In this document: positions 47,666 through 57,183 of the stretch, piece after piece
Layout: every line of letters starts with the position of its first letter
How positions within the stretch are numbered: the stretch's first letter is position 1
Assembly: GCA_022822445.1 (NCBI GenBank)
Contig: JAJEBR010000024.1
Coordinates: forward strand, 118,652 to 182,651
Direction: 5' to 3'
DNA length: 64,000 nt
DNA from: Gemmatimonadota bacterium
GTDB taxonomy: Bacteria > Gemmatimonadota > Gemmatimonadetes > Longimicrobiales > Gaopeijiaceae
Program-made: the position numbers and the translations under genes
The notes under the pieces: model-generated
Databases searched by the model: none
What the model saw: the letters and a program-made list of their open reading frames with translations, nothing else
Told to the model about the DNA's origin: nothing

Positions 47666-48811
47666 TCAGTTCCCCGAGCGCACGTACTTCGTCAGCCCGC
47701 CACCGGCGGCGCGCAGCGAGATGGGCCCTTCCGCGGCGTAGACGTTGCCCTCCCAGTCCACCGCCACGCCCTCGCCGGCGAAGCCGAACGGCCGCTCCTC
47801 GGAGACATCGTGTGGGGGGATGAACCCCGTCACCCTGTCCTCCGAAGCGTGCCCGACGCGGATGCCCGTCATCCAGCCTGCGTGGTTGCCGTCGTTCGAC
47901 TCGGAGTCGATGGCGTAGAGGTTGTCGTCGCGGTCGATGAAGAGGCCGCTGATGCGGCTGAACTGGTGGTACGTGTCGAGCAGGTTGCCGTCCTGGTCGA
48001 AGATCTGGATGCGGTGGTTGCCGCGGTCCGCGACGAAGAGGCGGCCCTGCGAATCGAAGGCCATCCCGTGAGGCGTGCGGAACTCGCCCGGCCCGTCGCC
48101 GATCACGCCCCACTCCATGATGTACTCGCCCTCGGGCGAAAACTTGATGATGCGGCCGGTGGAGCCCTCGGGAATGCGCGCGTTCTGTCCGCTGTGCCCG
48201 TCCGAGACGAAGATGTCGCCGTTCGGCGCGGTGATCACGTCGCAGGGCTCGTTGAGCAGGCCGGGTTCGATGCCCCGCCTCCCCGGCTGGCCCAGGGTCA
48301 ACAGCACCTCGCCCTCGGGGCTGAACTTGAAGACCTGGTGGCCCTTGTCCACCGTGCCCATCGAGTCGGTGACCCAGACGTTGCCGTCCGCGTCCACGTG
48401 GATCCCGTGCGGCAGGACGAAGAGTCCCGCACCGAAGCTGGCGAGGACCTCGCCGGTCTCACGGTGGAACTTGAGGATCGGGTCGACCAGGGTTTCCGCG
48501 CATCCGCCGGCCAGCCCCACACCGCCGCAGCGGTCGTAGGCCCAGATGTGCCCGTCGATCGGGTCGATGTCGACGCCCGCGGTGGAGCCCCACTCGCGCC
48601 CGTCGGGGAGGTCGACCCAGTCGGCCATCACTGTCGGATTCGGGTTCGGCAGTCCGGCTGCGGCCGGATCCTCGATCATCGCCGGATCGATGGGGGTCGC
48701 GTCCATCTCGTCGGCGGACTCGTTCGCGGCCTCCTGTGCACATCCCGCGGCCCACAGCAGGCCGGCCAACAGCGCCGGCGTCCGGATTCGGGAAACGATG
48801 CGCTTGCTCAT
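47666..48811 (-). CDS. NHL-repeat (six-bladed propeller) lipoprotein
   Basis: 381 aa. AAGGAG 6 bp above ATG 48811. Lipobox LLWAAGCAQ (Cys about 24). NHL repeats: LPHGIHVDADGNVWVTDS (about 133), LNEPCDVITAPNGDIFVSDG (about 185), FRTPHGMAFDSQGRLFVADR (about 245), GLFIDRDDNLYAIDS and GVAVDWEGNVYAAEG. Resembles peptidylglycine lyase-like NHL proteins, but the catalytic residues were not checked. Probably surface-located and binding. Confidence 0.85.
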   Translation of the reverse strand: MSKRIVSRIRTPALLAGLLWAAGCAQEAANESADEMDATPIDPAMIEDPAAAGLPNPNPTVMADWVDLPDGREWGSTAGVDIDPIDGHIWAYDRCGGVGLAGGCAETLVDPILKFHRETGEVLASFGAGLFVLPHGIHVDADGNVWVTDSMGTVDKGHQVFKFSPEGEVLLTLGQPGRRGIEPGLLNEPCDVITAPNGDIFVSDGHSGQNARIPEGSTGRIIKFSPEGEYIMEWGVIGDGPGEFRTPHGMAFDSQGRLFVADRGNHRIQIFDQDGNLLDTYHQFSRISGLFIDRDDNLYAIDSESNDGNHAGWMTGIRVGHASEDRVTGFIPPHDVSEERPFGFAGEGVAVDWEGNVYAAEGPISLRAAGGGLTKYVRSGN

Positions 48812-48910
48812 GACGGCTCCTTGCGGCTTCGGACCCTTGTGCGCCCCGTTCGGGCACCCCTGGACAGGCTATGGTGCGGTGCGGGGGGGGGTGTAGTCAA
48901 GGACCGGGCT

Positions 48911-50062
48911 CTACTCCAACCCCACCAGTTGCACGCGGTACATCCGGTAGACCGGCACGACCCCTTCCTCGTCCACGCGGGCAAGCCAACCGGGGGCGAT
49001 GAGGCGCAACGTTGCGTCCCGCACCTCCGGCACCTCCACGACCTCGGAGAAGAGCACGCGCCCCGATTCGAGGTCGAGCACCTCGATGACGTCCTGCCAC
49101 GAGCCGGGGCCGTATTGCCAGCCGCCGCCCTCCGGATTCGCGGAGGACCTTTCCAGCCGGTCCCGCCAGTCCGGTGCCGGCCGGTCGAGGCTGAGCCAGA
49201 GCCTGCCTTCCGCGTCAAGCTGCATCCCCGTCACTGCGGGCAGCGGAGGATCGTCGGGCGGGCCGCGCATCGGGTCCGGGTGCGGAGCGGGGAACCAGTC
49301 GACGGCGCGGGCATGAGCGGAGAGCAGCTCCCCCGTTTCCGGATCCCAGCGATCGATTCGGTATCTCCTCTGGTGGGCCGACAGGACGGAACCGTCCGGC
49401 GCGACCTCGAGGTGACGCCGAAACTCCTCGACCGGGGCAAGATCCACAACGGTCACTTCGTCGAGTTGTTGAAGGAACTCGCCGTCCTGGCCCACGACCT
49501 GGATGGCGAACCAGTCCCGGGCGGTCATCCATGGCTCCCCCTTCCGGGCATCCAGGGAATTCAATACGACCGATCCGTCCCGCAGGATCTCCATGTCCAG
49601 GCCGGTGCACTCCAGGCACGGCACCCTGGCCGTGCGAACGACGGTGAAGTCGGCGTCGAGCACGGTGATTCGCCTGACCTGGTCGAAAACGTAGAATCGG
49701 CTGCCGTGATCCCTCACCCGGTATGCACGCTGGTACTCGCCCGGCCCCTCTCCCTGCCGCCCGATCCGGCGGAACGACGAGCCGTCGGCCGCGAAGACGG
49801 TGAATTCGCCGGGCGTGTAGTCGAAGGTCATCACGAAGCGGCCATCGGCGAGCCGATGGAAGTCCCGCGTGTACGCGATCACGGATTCGCCGTCGGTGCC
49901 CAGCACGGCGTCGAGGGTGAGTTCGATCGAGCAGGTTGTGCAGAGGTCTTCCACGAGGGTGGTGACTTGCTGGGCGCTGGCGGCACCGGGCGCGGCGAGG
50001 AGGGCGTGGGCGGCGAGAATGGCCACTGCCGCGAGAGCACGCGCGACGTGTGGTTCTTTCAT
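48911..50062 (-). CDS. Six-bladed propeller secreted protein, tandem copy 1
   Basis: 383 aa, ATG 50062 with GGAGAAACC upstream. Signal peptide cleaved at about SAQ-QV (ALLAAPGAASAQ). The mature start VEDLCTTCSIELTLDAVLG, including a CxxC pair, is nearly identical to the neighbour at 50104. GRQGEGPGEYQ marks the propeller family. C-terminal EEGVVPVYRMYRVQLVGLE. The stop is 99 bp above the NHL gene start. CxxC near the mature N-terminus may form a disulfide. Confidence 0.82.
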   Translation of the reverse strand: MKEPHVARALAAVAILAAHALLAAPGAASAQQVTTLVEDLCTTCSIELTLDAVLGTDGESVIAYTRDFHRLADGRFVMTFDYTPGEFTVFAADGSSFRRIGRQGEGPGEYQRAYRVRDHGSRFYVFDQVRRITVLDADFTVVRTARVPCLECTGLDMEILRDGSVVLNSLDARKGEPWMTARDWFAIQVVGQDGEFLQQLDEVTVVDLAPVEEFRRHLEVAPDGSVLSAHQRRYRIDRWDPETGELLSAHARAVDWFPAPHPDPMRGPPDDPPLPAVTGMQLDAEGRLWLSLDRPAPDWRDRLERSSANPEGGGWQYGPGSWQDVIEVLDLESGRVLFSEVVEVPEVRDATLRLIAPGWLARVDEEGVVPVYRMYRVQLVGLE

Positions 50063-50103
50063 GGTTTCTCCGATTCCGGCGGTCTGTGGTTCGTGCCAGC
50101 GGT

Positions 50104-51293
50104 TCAATTCAACCCCACCAGACCTACACGGTACATCCGGTAGAGCGGTACGATCTCTTCCTCGTCATAGACGGCCAGCCAGCCGGGGGCGAAGAATCGC
50201 GTCCGTGGCGCCGGGGCCACGTCCACCGCCTGCGACACCAACACTCGCCCCGATTCGATGTCCACGACTTCAATAACCGACTCCGACGCACCGGGCCCGT
50301 ACCGGTATCCCCCTGCCGGCCATTCCGGGTTGGGCGCGGTTCTCTCCAGGTGGTCGCGCCAGTCGGATGCGGGCCGGTTGATGTACAGCCACATCCGCCC
50401 GGCTTCGTCCACCTGCATGTCACTCACTGACGTCATGGGCGGCATGTCGGGCCCGGCAATCCGCAGCTCATTGTCTTCTGGCCACCAGTCGGCGTCACGC
50501 ACGAACGTCTCGAGGAGCTCGCCCGTCGCCGGGTCCCAGCGGTCGACGCGGTATTCCAGCTGACGGGCCGAGAGCAGGGAGCCGTCGGGCGCGATCTCGA
50601 GTTGACGGAAGGGAGTCGCGGCGCCGATCCCCCGGGTCTCGTCCATCGAGTGCCGAATCCGTCCGTCCTCTCCCAGGATGTGGACGACGAACCAGCTGTC
50701 CGCGGCTCTGAGTTCCTCGATGGTCCGGTACTGCGAATAGCCGCCCCTGGGAACGGCGAAATCCATCGCGAGCGAGCCGTCCGGGAGCACGACCATGTCC
50801 CGCCCGTCGCAGGTGGTGCTGCACCCTGTCGGCAGGGTGCGGATCACTTCGAAGTCACGGTCCAGCACGGTCATGCGCCTTCTTCGTCTGTCGAAGACGT
50901 GCAACTCATCGCCGTGCTCGCGCACCAGCCATACATGCGCGTATTCGCCGGGTCCCTCGCCCGCCCGGCCCACGCGCCGGAACTCCGAGCCGTCCGCCGG
51001 GAAGACGGTGAATTCATACGGCACCGGGTAGTCGAACGCCATCACGAAACGGCCATCGGAGAGGCGCTGGATGTCCAGGGCGATCCCGATCACCGATTCG
51101 CCGTCGGTGCCGAGCACGGCATCGGGGGTGAGTTCGATCGAGCAGGTTGTGCAGAGGTCTTCCATGAGGGTGGTGACTTGCTGGGCGGGGGCGACGGGGG
51201 AAGTGACCAGGAGCGCCAGCGGGGCAAGCAGGGCTGGCAGTCCGTGCGTGATTCCCGCGTTGCACCGAGGGCGGCGAGGCGCCGGGCTGGCAT
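50104..51293 (-). CDS. Six-bladed propeller secreted protein, tandem copy 2 (signal peptide frameshifted)
   Basis: Paralogue of the previous gene: QQVTTLMEDLCTTCSIELTP, the GRAGEGPGEYA motif and EEEIVPLYRMYRVGLVGLN match closely. From ATG 51293 the frame gives MPARRLAALG; the following hydrophobic region (LPALLAPLALLVTSPVAPAQ) and the mature protein are in another frame, in which no ATG, GTG or TTG lies above ATG 51165 (inside the mature part). Removing 23 bp (about 51241-51263), which match a dispersed repeat, would restore one continuous signal peptide and protein. Either a real inactivating insertion, or a sequence error. Confidence 0.72.
51240..51263. repeat. Dispersed 24-bp repeat, copy 3
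   Basis: About 20 of 24 positions match the copies at 9131 and 10648. Falls at the frame break in the signal peptide of the propeller gene. Confidence 0.5.
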
Positions 51294-51324
51294 ATACGTT
51301 CGGGTTGGCATCTTGTTGTGGCCA

Positions 51325-51661
51325 CTGTAGTTACGTTTTGGTCAGCCCGGTTTCCCGCTGATCGACTCCCGCCACTCCCGAAAGTCAGGCGCGAGCCCGG
51401 CGGCGGTCTTCCAGAGCCTTCCTAAGCTGTCCTTCGTCGGCCCTCTGATAGCGCAGACCGCCAAAGCCTCGAATCACGGCAAGAAACCACGTAAGTCAAA
51501 CTGGGACTGCACGATCCGCCATTCTTGCCGTTGCGAGGAAGCAGGTTCTATCAGGCCGCGTTGGCGGGTAAGCCCGAATCGAATGGCGGGAATCCCTAGG
51601 ATTGCGCGAGACCGTTTCGGGCACCAGAGGAGGCCCAATGGACGTAAGCTGTACCCATCGT
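51325..51661. other. 337-bp region without a supported gene
   Basis: Lower GC than the neighbours (about 58 %). A 63-codon frame (51474-51665, minus) has no family features. Its composition could mark a degraded gene, but no homology was recognised. Marks the left boundary of the defence region. Confidence 0.4.
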
Positions 51662-52210
51662 TCACGACCCCTTTGCGCTTCTTCGGCTGGCCTTCAGGAA
51701 ATCGTCAATGAGCGCCATCAACTCGTGGATCGTCGCAGATCCGCCACCGATCAGCCCCGCCGTCAACACGACATCGGTGAAGTGGAACACGGCTTGCTGG
51801 AACGACGCGGTGGCACCGCCGGAATCGAAGAGCACTCCAAGAAGCCGCACTCCAGACAGAGATACCATGATCCCGAGCGTCAAACCGAGGAGGAGTGCAC
51901 GCTTCTGGGTGCCTGCCTTGTATTCCTGCAACTCGCTCTCGACCGCCGCCCTGTCACTCTCTGCCGCCGTTCGCGCTTTCTCCTCGATGAGCGATTTCCC
52001 GCCTTGCCGCCACGCCTTGATGAGAACCTCAAGCGAACGCTCCACGAACAGGGCGATGATGTAGAGGATGCCCAACTGGCCCAGTGCCCTCAGGAACAGA
52101 TCATCACCAGTTGCCTCGACCGGTGTCAGGGAATCCCGGAGGAGGACGACGACGACGGCCAGCGCCAAACCGCAGAGGGACATCCAGACCCGTCCGACGT
52201 TGTGCTTCAT
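51662..52210 (-). CDS. Small membrane protein beside the defence operon
   Basis: 182 aa, GGGAGG 9 bp above ATG 52210. Hydrophobic segments at about 8-24, 43-58, 101-122 and 135-160; the central stretch GGKSLIEEKARTAAESDRAA is a charged, helical, coiled-coil-like loop. Not recognised. It is divergent from the helicase gene with 381 bp between. Membrane proteins with coiled-coil loops occur as effectors in defence islands, but nothing in the sequence proves that here. Confidence 0.65.
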   Translation of the reverse strand: MKHNVGRVWMSLCGLALAVVVVLLRDSLTPVEATGDDLFLRALGQLGILYIIALFVERSLEVLIKAWRQGGKSLIEEKARTAAESDRAAVESELQEYKAGTQKRALLLGLTLGIMVSLSGVRLLGVLFDSGGATASFQQAVFHFTDVVLTAGLIGGGSATIHELMALIDDFLKASRRSAKGS

Positions 52211-52591
52211 ACCGTGTGCCTCCCGATCATTCGGCGGTCCTTGCGACAGCCGCGCCTGAGCGCGGTGCCCGTTCTGCTTCACTCCAAAACGTAGCAGCCC
52301 AGGGGCGGATTGATACAGGCATGGCTGCACTTGGCCATCCGAGAGCGCACCCTTCCGACGAACCTGGACCCCGATTCCAACTAGCCGATGAGGGGATTGC
52401 GCCACCCCGAGCGTGACGAATCGGCATCGTTCGTCCCCAACCCGCTCGACTCGGCCTCGACCGACCAACCGGCGATCCGTGTCAGGCGCGCGACGTTAGA
52501 CTACGTTGAATCCGGGCACGTGTGGTTACCGGCGCGCCCTCGAAGTCATGGATGAACCCAAACCTCCGGTCAGCAATCGGGAGAGCCTCTG
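52211..52591. other. 381-bp intergenic region upstream of the defence operon
   Basis: Contains GACGAA/TTCGTC inverted repeats around 52406-52426. No gene seen. Must hold the promoter of the defence operon. Confidence 0.4.
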
Positions 52592-55500
52592 GTGGCAGAC
52601 GATACTCAACTCCGCGAAGGCCAAGTCCTGACCGGTCCCTCGTTCAGCGAGCCGATGCTGGTGGAGACGGTCCGGGAGAACGGGAGTGGCGTCTGGGCGG
52701 TCGGCATGGTCGGCCAGCGTTCCGAGCGGTTCCGCCGGGTGACGTTGACGGCTGACGACATCGCGGCGCTGAAGATCGCCGACTCGATGCTCTCGTATTC
52801 GGGAGACGGGCGACGCCTGCGCTTGGCCTTGCAGGCCTACGCGCTAGGCATCGCGTACGAGTTCGATCCCTACTTCGGGCTCTCGATCTCGCGGGTGGAT
52901 CCGCTGCCCCACCAGCTTGAGGCCGTATACGACCACCTGCTCAAGCTCCCGAGCGTGCGCTTCCTGCTCGCCGACGATGCCGGCGCGGGAAAGACGATCA
53001 TGGCGGGGCTGCTGATCCGCGAACTGAAGCTCCGTGGATTGGTCGAGCGGATTCTCGTGGTCTGCCCCGCGAACCTGTCGTTCCAGTGGCAGCGGGAACT
53101 GAGGGAGAAGTTCCACGAGCGGTTTCTGGTCCTCAAGGGTGGCGACATCCGCGACCAGTTCGGCCTCAACCAGTGGATGGAGCGGAAGCGGGTCATCACG
53201 TCGCTCGACCTCGCAAAGCGCGAGGAGATCCTGCCGGGCTTGCGTCAGGCGCATTGGGATCTGGTCGTCGTGGACGAGGCGCACCGGATGTCAGCGCGGG
53301 ACGAGAGCCACAAGAGCCAGCGCTACCGGCTCGGGGAACTGCTCCGGGACACTTCGGACCACATGCTCCTCCTCACGGCCACCCCGCACAAGGGCGATCC
53401 TCACAACTTCACGCTCTTCCTTCAGCTGCTCGACCCTGACGCCTACGGCGACGTGAAGTCGATACGGGAGGCGATGGATCAACAGCGTGCTCCGTTCTAC
53501 CTGAGGCGCACCAAGGAGGCGATGGTCTACTTCCCCAAGCGGGACGCGGACGGCACTTGGACCGCGCAGCCTGTCTTCACGAAGCGCATCGCGCAGACGG
53601 CCGAGTTCGCCATCGACGGCGCGGAGTTCGAGCTTTACCGGGAGATCACGCGGTTCGTGAAGCGGCAGAGCCAACGCGCCGCCGATGAGAGCGACAATCC
53701 GCGCGCGCGGGCGGTCGGGTTCCTGATGTCCCTGTACCAGCGGCGGCTCGCTTCGAGCACCCATGCCATGAGGCGGTCACTGGAGAACCGGGGCAAGCGG
53801 CTTGAGGAGGGCCTGAAGCAGGCCCAAGCGCTTGTACGGACGATCCCGCCCGATCTGCCCGACTGGGACGAACTCGACGAGTTCGAGGACGCCGAGCGCG
53901 AGCGTCTGGAGCGTATGCTGGAGGCGGTGACGCTGGCGGGCAACGCCGAGCACGTGCGCGAGGAAATCGCCGAACTGCGGCAATTCGCCGAGCAGGCCAA
54001 GGCCGTCGAGCGCTCGGGTACCGAGGCAAAGCTCAACCGGCTGCGGCGGATCATGGAGGCCGAGGGGTTCTTCGACCGACCGGATCAGCGGCTGCTCCTG
54101 TTCACTGAGTTCAAGGACACGCTCGACTACCTGATGGAGCGGCTGGCGGATTGGGGCTTCCGCGTGGGCTGCATCCACGGCGGGATGAAGCCTGGTTCCA
54201 GAGACGAGCCCGGCACCCGGCTACACGCCGAGCAGCAGTTCCGCGAGGGCGGGATTCAGGTTTTGGTGGCGACCGAGGCGGCGGGCGAGGGGATCAACCT
54301 CCAGTGCTGCCACATCCTCTTCAACTACGACATACCGTGGAACCCCAACCGCTTGGAGCAGCGGATGGGGCGCATCCATCGCTATGGCCAGCAGCGCGAC
54401 TGCCTGATCTTCAACTTCGTGGCGACGAACACGATCGAGGGCCGGGTGCTGCAACGGTTGTTGGACAAGCTCCAAGAGATCCGCGACGCGCTCGACGACG
54501 ACGCCGTGTTCAACGTGGTGGGAGAGGTTCTTCCCTCCGCGCGGGTCGAACGGGTGCTCCGGGACTACTACGCTGGACGGCTCGGCGAGTCCGATCTTGA
54601 GGAGCGGATCCTCAGGGACGTGGACGAGGGCCACTTCCGGGCGATCTGCCAGACGGCGCTTGAGGGGCTGGCGGCCAAGAAGCTGAACCTCGACCTGCTC
54701 GTCGAGCGCCGCGCCCGCGCGAAGGAGCGTCGGGTTGTCCCGGAGACGATTTCGCGGTTCATGGGCGAGGCGGCCAAGGATGCGGCCCTTGCCCTCAAGC
54801 CGGTGCGGAGGCTCCCCCACACCTTCCAACCGGGGAGGACGCCCATCGGGCTGAAGCGATACGAGCGCGACGAGGACTGGGGGCTCGCCGAACTCGCCGT
54901 CCGGTATCCCCGGCTGTCCACCGACCGCAAGACGGCGGAGGCAAACAACCTGGAGTGGGTGACGCCGGGCCACCCCCTGTTCGAGGCCCTGCGCCGGCAC
55001 GGCTACGACTCGGGACAGGACGCCTTCGCGAAGGGAGCCTGCTTCCACTCGCTGGCCCACGACGAACCGGCTCGGGTGGACTTCTACCGTGCGCGCGCGG
55101 TGGATGGTCTTGGCCAAGTCATTCACGAACGCCTGTTCGCCGTAGAGTTGCGGGCCGGAAGCACGCCGCGCCTTCGCGGCCGAGGCGTGCTCACCGACAT
55201 GACTCCCGCACCCATGCCGAACGGACTGCCTGCGGTGGCGCAGCTGCCCGAAGAGACCGCTTGGCTCAACGAGAACGCGCTTGTCCCCTTCGTGGAGGAG
55301 GTTCGGTCCGACCGGCAGGCCGAGGTGGGCCGGGTCGCCGAACACGTCGATCTTTCGCTGACCGAGATTCTACAGCGGCTCGACGAGGACATCGGCCGGG
55401 CCGCCGACGAAGTGGCTGGCGGGGCTGGCGGGGCCGAAGGCCGCTTGGCGCTGGCCGAGAGGCGGCACGCGGAGGTGCTGATGCGGCGCGAGCGGCGGCG

Positions 55501-56029
55501 CGAGGAGCTTGAGCGCCAGCGGGCGGTCACGCTCCAAGGCGTCGAGCGACTGGCGAGCGCAATGGTGCTGCCGCACCCCGAGGGCCATGTGCTTGATCAC
55601 CGCCGACTGAGACCGCACCCCGAGACCGAAATGACGGCCATGCGGGTGGTGATGGAGTACGAGGCGGCGCAGGGACGAAAGGTCGAAGATGTCCACAGGG
55701 AGAATCTCGGCTACGACGTGACCAGCCGCGATCTCCACACCGGTGATTCGCGGCTCATCGAGGTGAAGGGGCTTGCCGCGCCAAGCGGCAGCATCCTGCT
55801 GACGCCGAACGAGCGGCGCGTGGCCGAGGACCGCCGCGACTGCTATTGGCTGTACGTGGTGACGAACTGCGCGAGCGCTCCCGAGTTGCAGGAGCCGATC
55901 CCGGATCCCGCCCGTTTCCCGTGGCACGAGGTGAGCAAGGTCCAGCACTACTGGATGGACGTGAAGGCGATGACCGGGCCAATGTCGGATTCGGGCCGGG
56001 ACGATCCGGGCGGCGGCTCGACGGCATGA
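52592..56029 (+). CDS. SNF2-type helicase with C-terminal DUF3883
   Basis: 1145 aa, GTG start at 52592 (MADDTQLREGQVL). Superfamily 2 helicase motifs: Walker A DDAGAGKTIMAG (about 128), DEAH (about 228), TATPHKGDPHNF (about 262), FTEFKDTLDYL, VATEAAGEGINLQ (about 562) and QRMGRIHRYGQ (about 590). After a coiled-coil (RRHAEVLMRRERRREELERQ) the C-terminal domain DUF3883 (about 1030-1130, ENLGYDVTSRD... RLIEVKG) has the IEVKG end of a PDDEXK-like fold. DUF3883 helicases occur in DISARM-type and related anti-phage systems. Overlaps the nuclease gene by 4 bp (ATGA). Confidence 0.93.
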   Translation: MADDTQLREGQVLTGPSFSEPMLVETVRENGSGVWAVGMVGQRSERFRRVTLTADDIAALKIADSMLSYSGDGRRLRLALQAYALGIAYEFDPYFGLSISRVDPLPHQLEAVYDHLLKLPSVRFLLADDAGAGKTIMAGLLIRELKLRGLVERILVVCPANLSFQWQRELREKFHERFLVLKGGDIRDQFGLNQWMERKRVITSLDLAKREEILPGLRQAHWDLVVVDEAHRMSARDESHKSQRYRLGELLRDTSDHMLLLTATPHKGDPHNFTLFLQLLDPDAYGDVKSIREAMDQQRAPFYLRRTKEAMVYFPKRDADGTWTAQPVFTKRIAQTAEFAIDGAEFELYREITRFVKRQSQRAADESDNPRARAVGFLMSLYQRRLASSTHAMRRSLENRGKRLEEGLKQAQALVRTIPPDLPDWDELDEFEDAERERLERMLEAVTLAGNAEHVREEIAELRQFAEQAKAVERSGTEAKLNRLRRIMEAEGFFDRPDQRLLLFTEFKDTLDYLMERLADWGFRVGCIHGGMKPGSRDEPGTRLHAEQQFREGGIQVLVATEAAGEGINLQCCHILFNYDIPWNPNRLEQRMGRIHRYGQQRDCLIFNFVATNTIEGRVLQRLLDKLQEIRDALDDDAVFNVVGEVLPSARVERVLRDYYAGRLGESDLEERILRDVDEGHFRAICQTALEGLAAKKLNLDLLVERRARAKERRVVPETISRFMGEAAKDAALALKPVRRLPHTFQPGRTPIGLKRYERDEDWGLAELAVRYPRLSTDRKTAEANNLEWVTPGHPLFEALRRHGYDSGQDAFAKGACFHSLAHDEPARVDFYRARAVDGLGQVIHERLFAVELRAGSTPRLRGRGVLTDMTPAPMPNGLPAVAQLPEETAWLNENALVPFVEEVRSDRQAEVGRVAEHVDLSLTEILQRLDEDIGRAADEVAGGAGGAEGRLALAERRHAEVLMRRERRREELERQRAVTLQGVERLASAMVLPHPEGHVLDHRRLRPHPETEMTAMRVVMEYEAAQGRKVEDVHRENLGYDVTSRDLHTGDSRLIEVKGLAAPSGSILLTPNERRVAEDRRDCYWLYVVTNCASAPELQEPIPDPARFPWHEVSKVQHYWMDVKAMTGPMSDSGRDDPGGGSTA

Positions 56030-57183
56030 GGAAGCCCGTGCCATCCACCGGGGAGACCGCGCGGTACGAGGCGGTCTTCGGCGAGGTCTCCGAGATCGTT
56101 GAAGCCGCCCGGCGGTCGGCGGTCCGTTCCGTCAACGCCGTGATGACCGCCGCTTACTGGCTGATCGGAAAACACGTTGTCGAACTCGAACAGAAGGGAC
56201 GGAGCCGCGCGGAGTACGGCCAGGAGACCGTTGGGCGACTCGCCGCCGACCTCTCGGCCCGGTACGGCCGGGGCTTCTCGGTCCGCAACATCCGGCTCAT
56301 GCGCGCGTTCTACCGCTCATGGCCAATTGTGCAGACACCGTCTGCCGAATTGGGAGACGAACAGAATTGGCAGACACCGTCTGCCGAATCTCTGCTGGAG
56401 GCCCTCCGGTCACGGTTCCCGCTTCCGTGGTCCGCCTACGTTCGGCTGCTGTCGGTGCGGAACGAACGCGCCCGCGCCTTCTACGAGGCCGAAGCGCTCC
56501 GGGGAGGCTGGACCGTCCGCCAACTCGACCGCCAGATCAACACCCAGTTCTACGAGCGGACCGCGCTATCGAGGAATAAGGCCGCCCTTCTAGCCGAGGG
56601 GGGAAGGGATCCCGAGGACACCGTTGTTCCCGAGGAGGAGATCAAGGACCCGTTCGTTCTCGAATTCCTCAACCTGAAGGACGAGTACTCCGAGAGCGAT
56701 CTTGAAGAGGCGCTGACCCGCCACCTCGAAACCTTCCTTCTGGAGTTGGGAGGGGACTTCTGCTTCATCGCACGGCAAAGGCGGCTGCGAGTCGGCGACG
56801 AGTGGTATCGCGTCGATCTTCTCTTCTTTCACCGTCGCCTTCGGTGCCTCGTGGTCATCGACCTGAAGATCGGCAAGTTCACGCACGCGGACGCCGGGCA
56901 GATGCACCTCTACCTCAACTACGCCCGCGAGCACTGGGTTCGCCGGGACGAGAACCCGCCCGTCGGGCTGATTCTCTGCGCACAGAAGGATGAGGCCGTC
57001 GCGCGGTACGCGCTGGACGGCCTGCCGAACAAGGTCATGGCAGCCGAGTACCGGACCACGCTGCCGGACGAGGCGCTCCTCGCTTCGGAGATCGAGCGGA
57101 CGCGGACGATGCTCATCGAGCGTTCAGAACCCAACGCGGCCGATGGCGGATCCCCCAAGCGCGAAGGGGGACTTTCCTCATGA
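56026..57183 (+). CDS. DUF1016/YhcG-type PDDEXK nuclease
   Basis: 385 aa. N-terminal DUF1016 helical domain (AAYWLIGKHVVELEQKGRSR, about 42; VRNIRLMRAFYRSW, about 90) is followed by the PDDEXK domain: EYSESDLEEAL (about 225), RVDLLFFHRRLRCLVVIDLK (about 263-282; D...D-LK in place of ExK) and the QMHLYLNYA motif. Family members accompany restriction-modification loci and act as DNA nucleases. A duplicated 20-bp sequence with its own palindrome lies in a linker (56330-56390). 4-bp overlaps on both sides couple it to helicase and methyltransferase. Confidence 0.92.
   Translation: MRKPVPSTGETARYEAVFGEVSEIVEAARRSAVRSVNAVMTAAYWLIGKHVVELEQKGRSRAEYGQETVGRLAADLSARYGRGFSVRNIRLMRAFYRSWPIVQTPSAELGDEQNWQTPSAESLLEALRSRFPLPWSAYVRLLSVRNERARAFYEAEALRGGWTVRQLDRQINTQFYERTALSRNKAALLAEGGRDPEDTVVPEEEIKDPFVLEFLNLKDEYSESDLEEALTRHLETFLLELGGDFCFIARQRRLRVGDEWYRVDLLFFHRRLRCLVVIDLKIGKFTHADAGQMHLYLNYAREHWVRRDENPPVGLILCAQKDEAVARYALDGLPNKVMAAEYRTTLPDEALLASEIERTRTMLIERSEPNAADGGSPKREGGLSS
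56330..56390 (+). repeat. Duplicated palindrome within the DUF1016 gene
   Basis: GCAGACACCGTCTGCCGAAT occurs twice about 40 bp apart; each contains GCAGAC-ACC-GTCTGC. Encodes QTPSAE twice in a linker of variable length in this family. Confidence 0.65.

Noticed and set aside
47228..50143. 971-codon plus-strand frame across the repeat array and propeller genes
   Set aside because: Shadow of the NHL and propeller genes; composition is antisense-like and no domain is visible.
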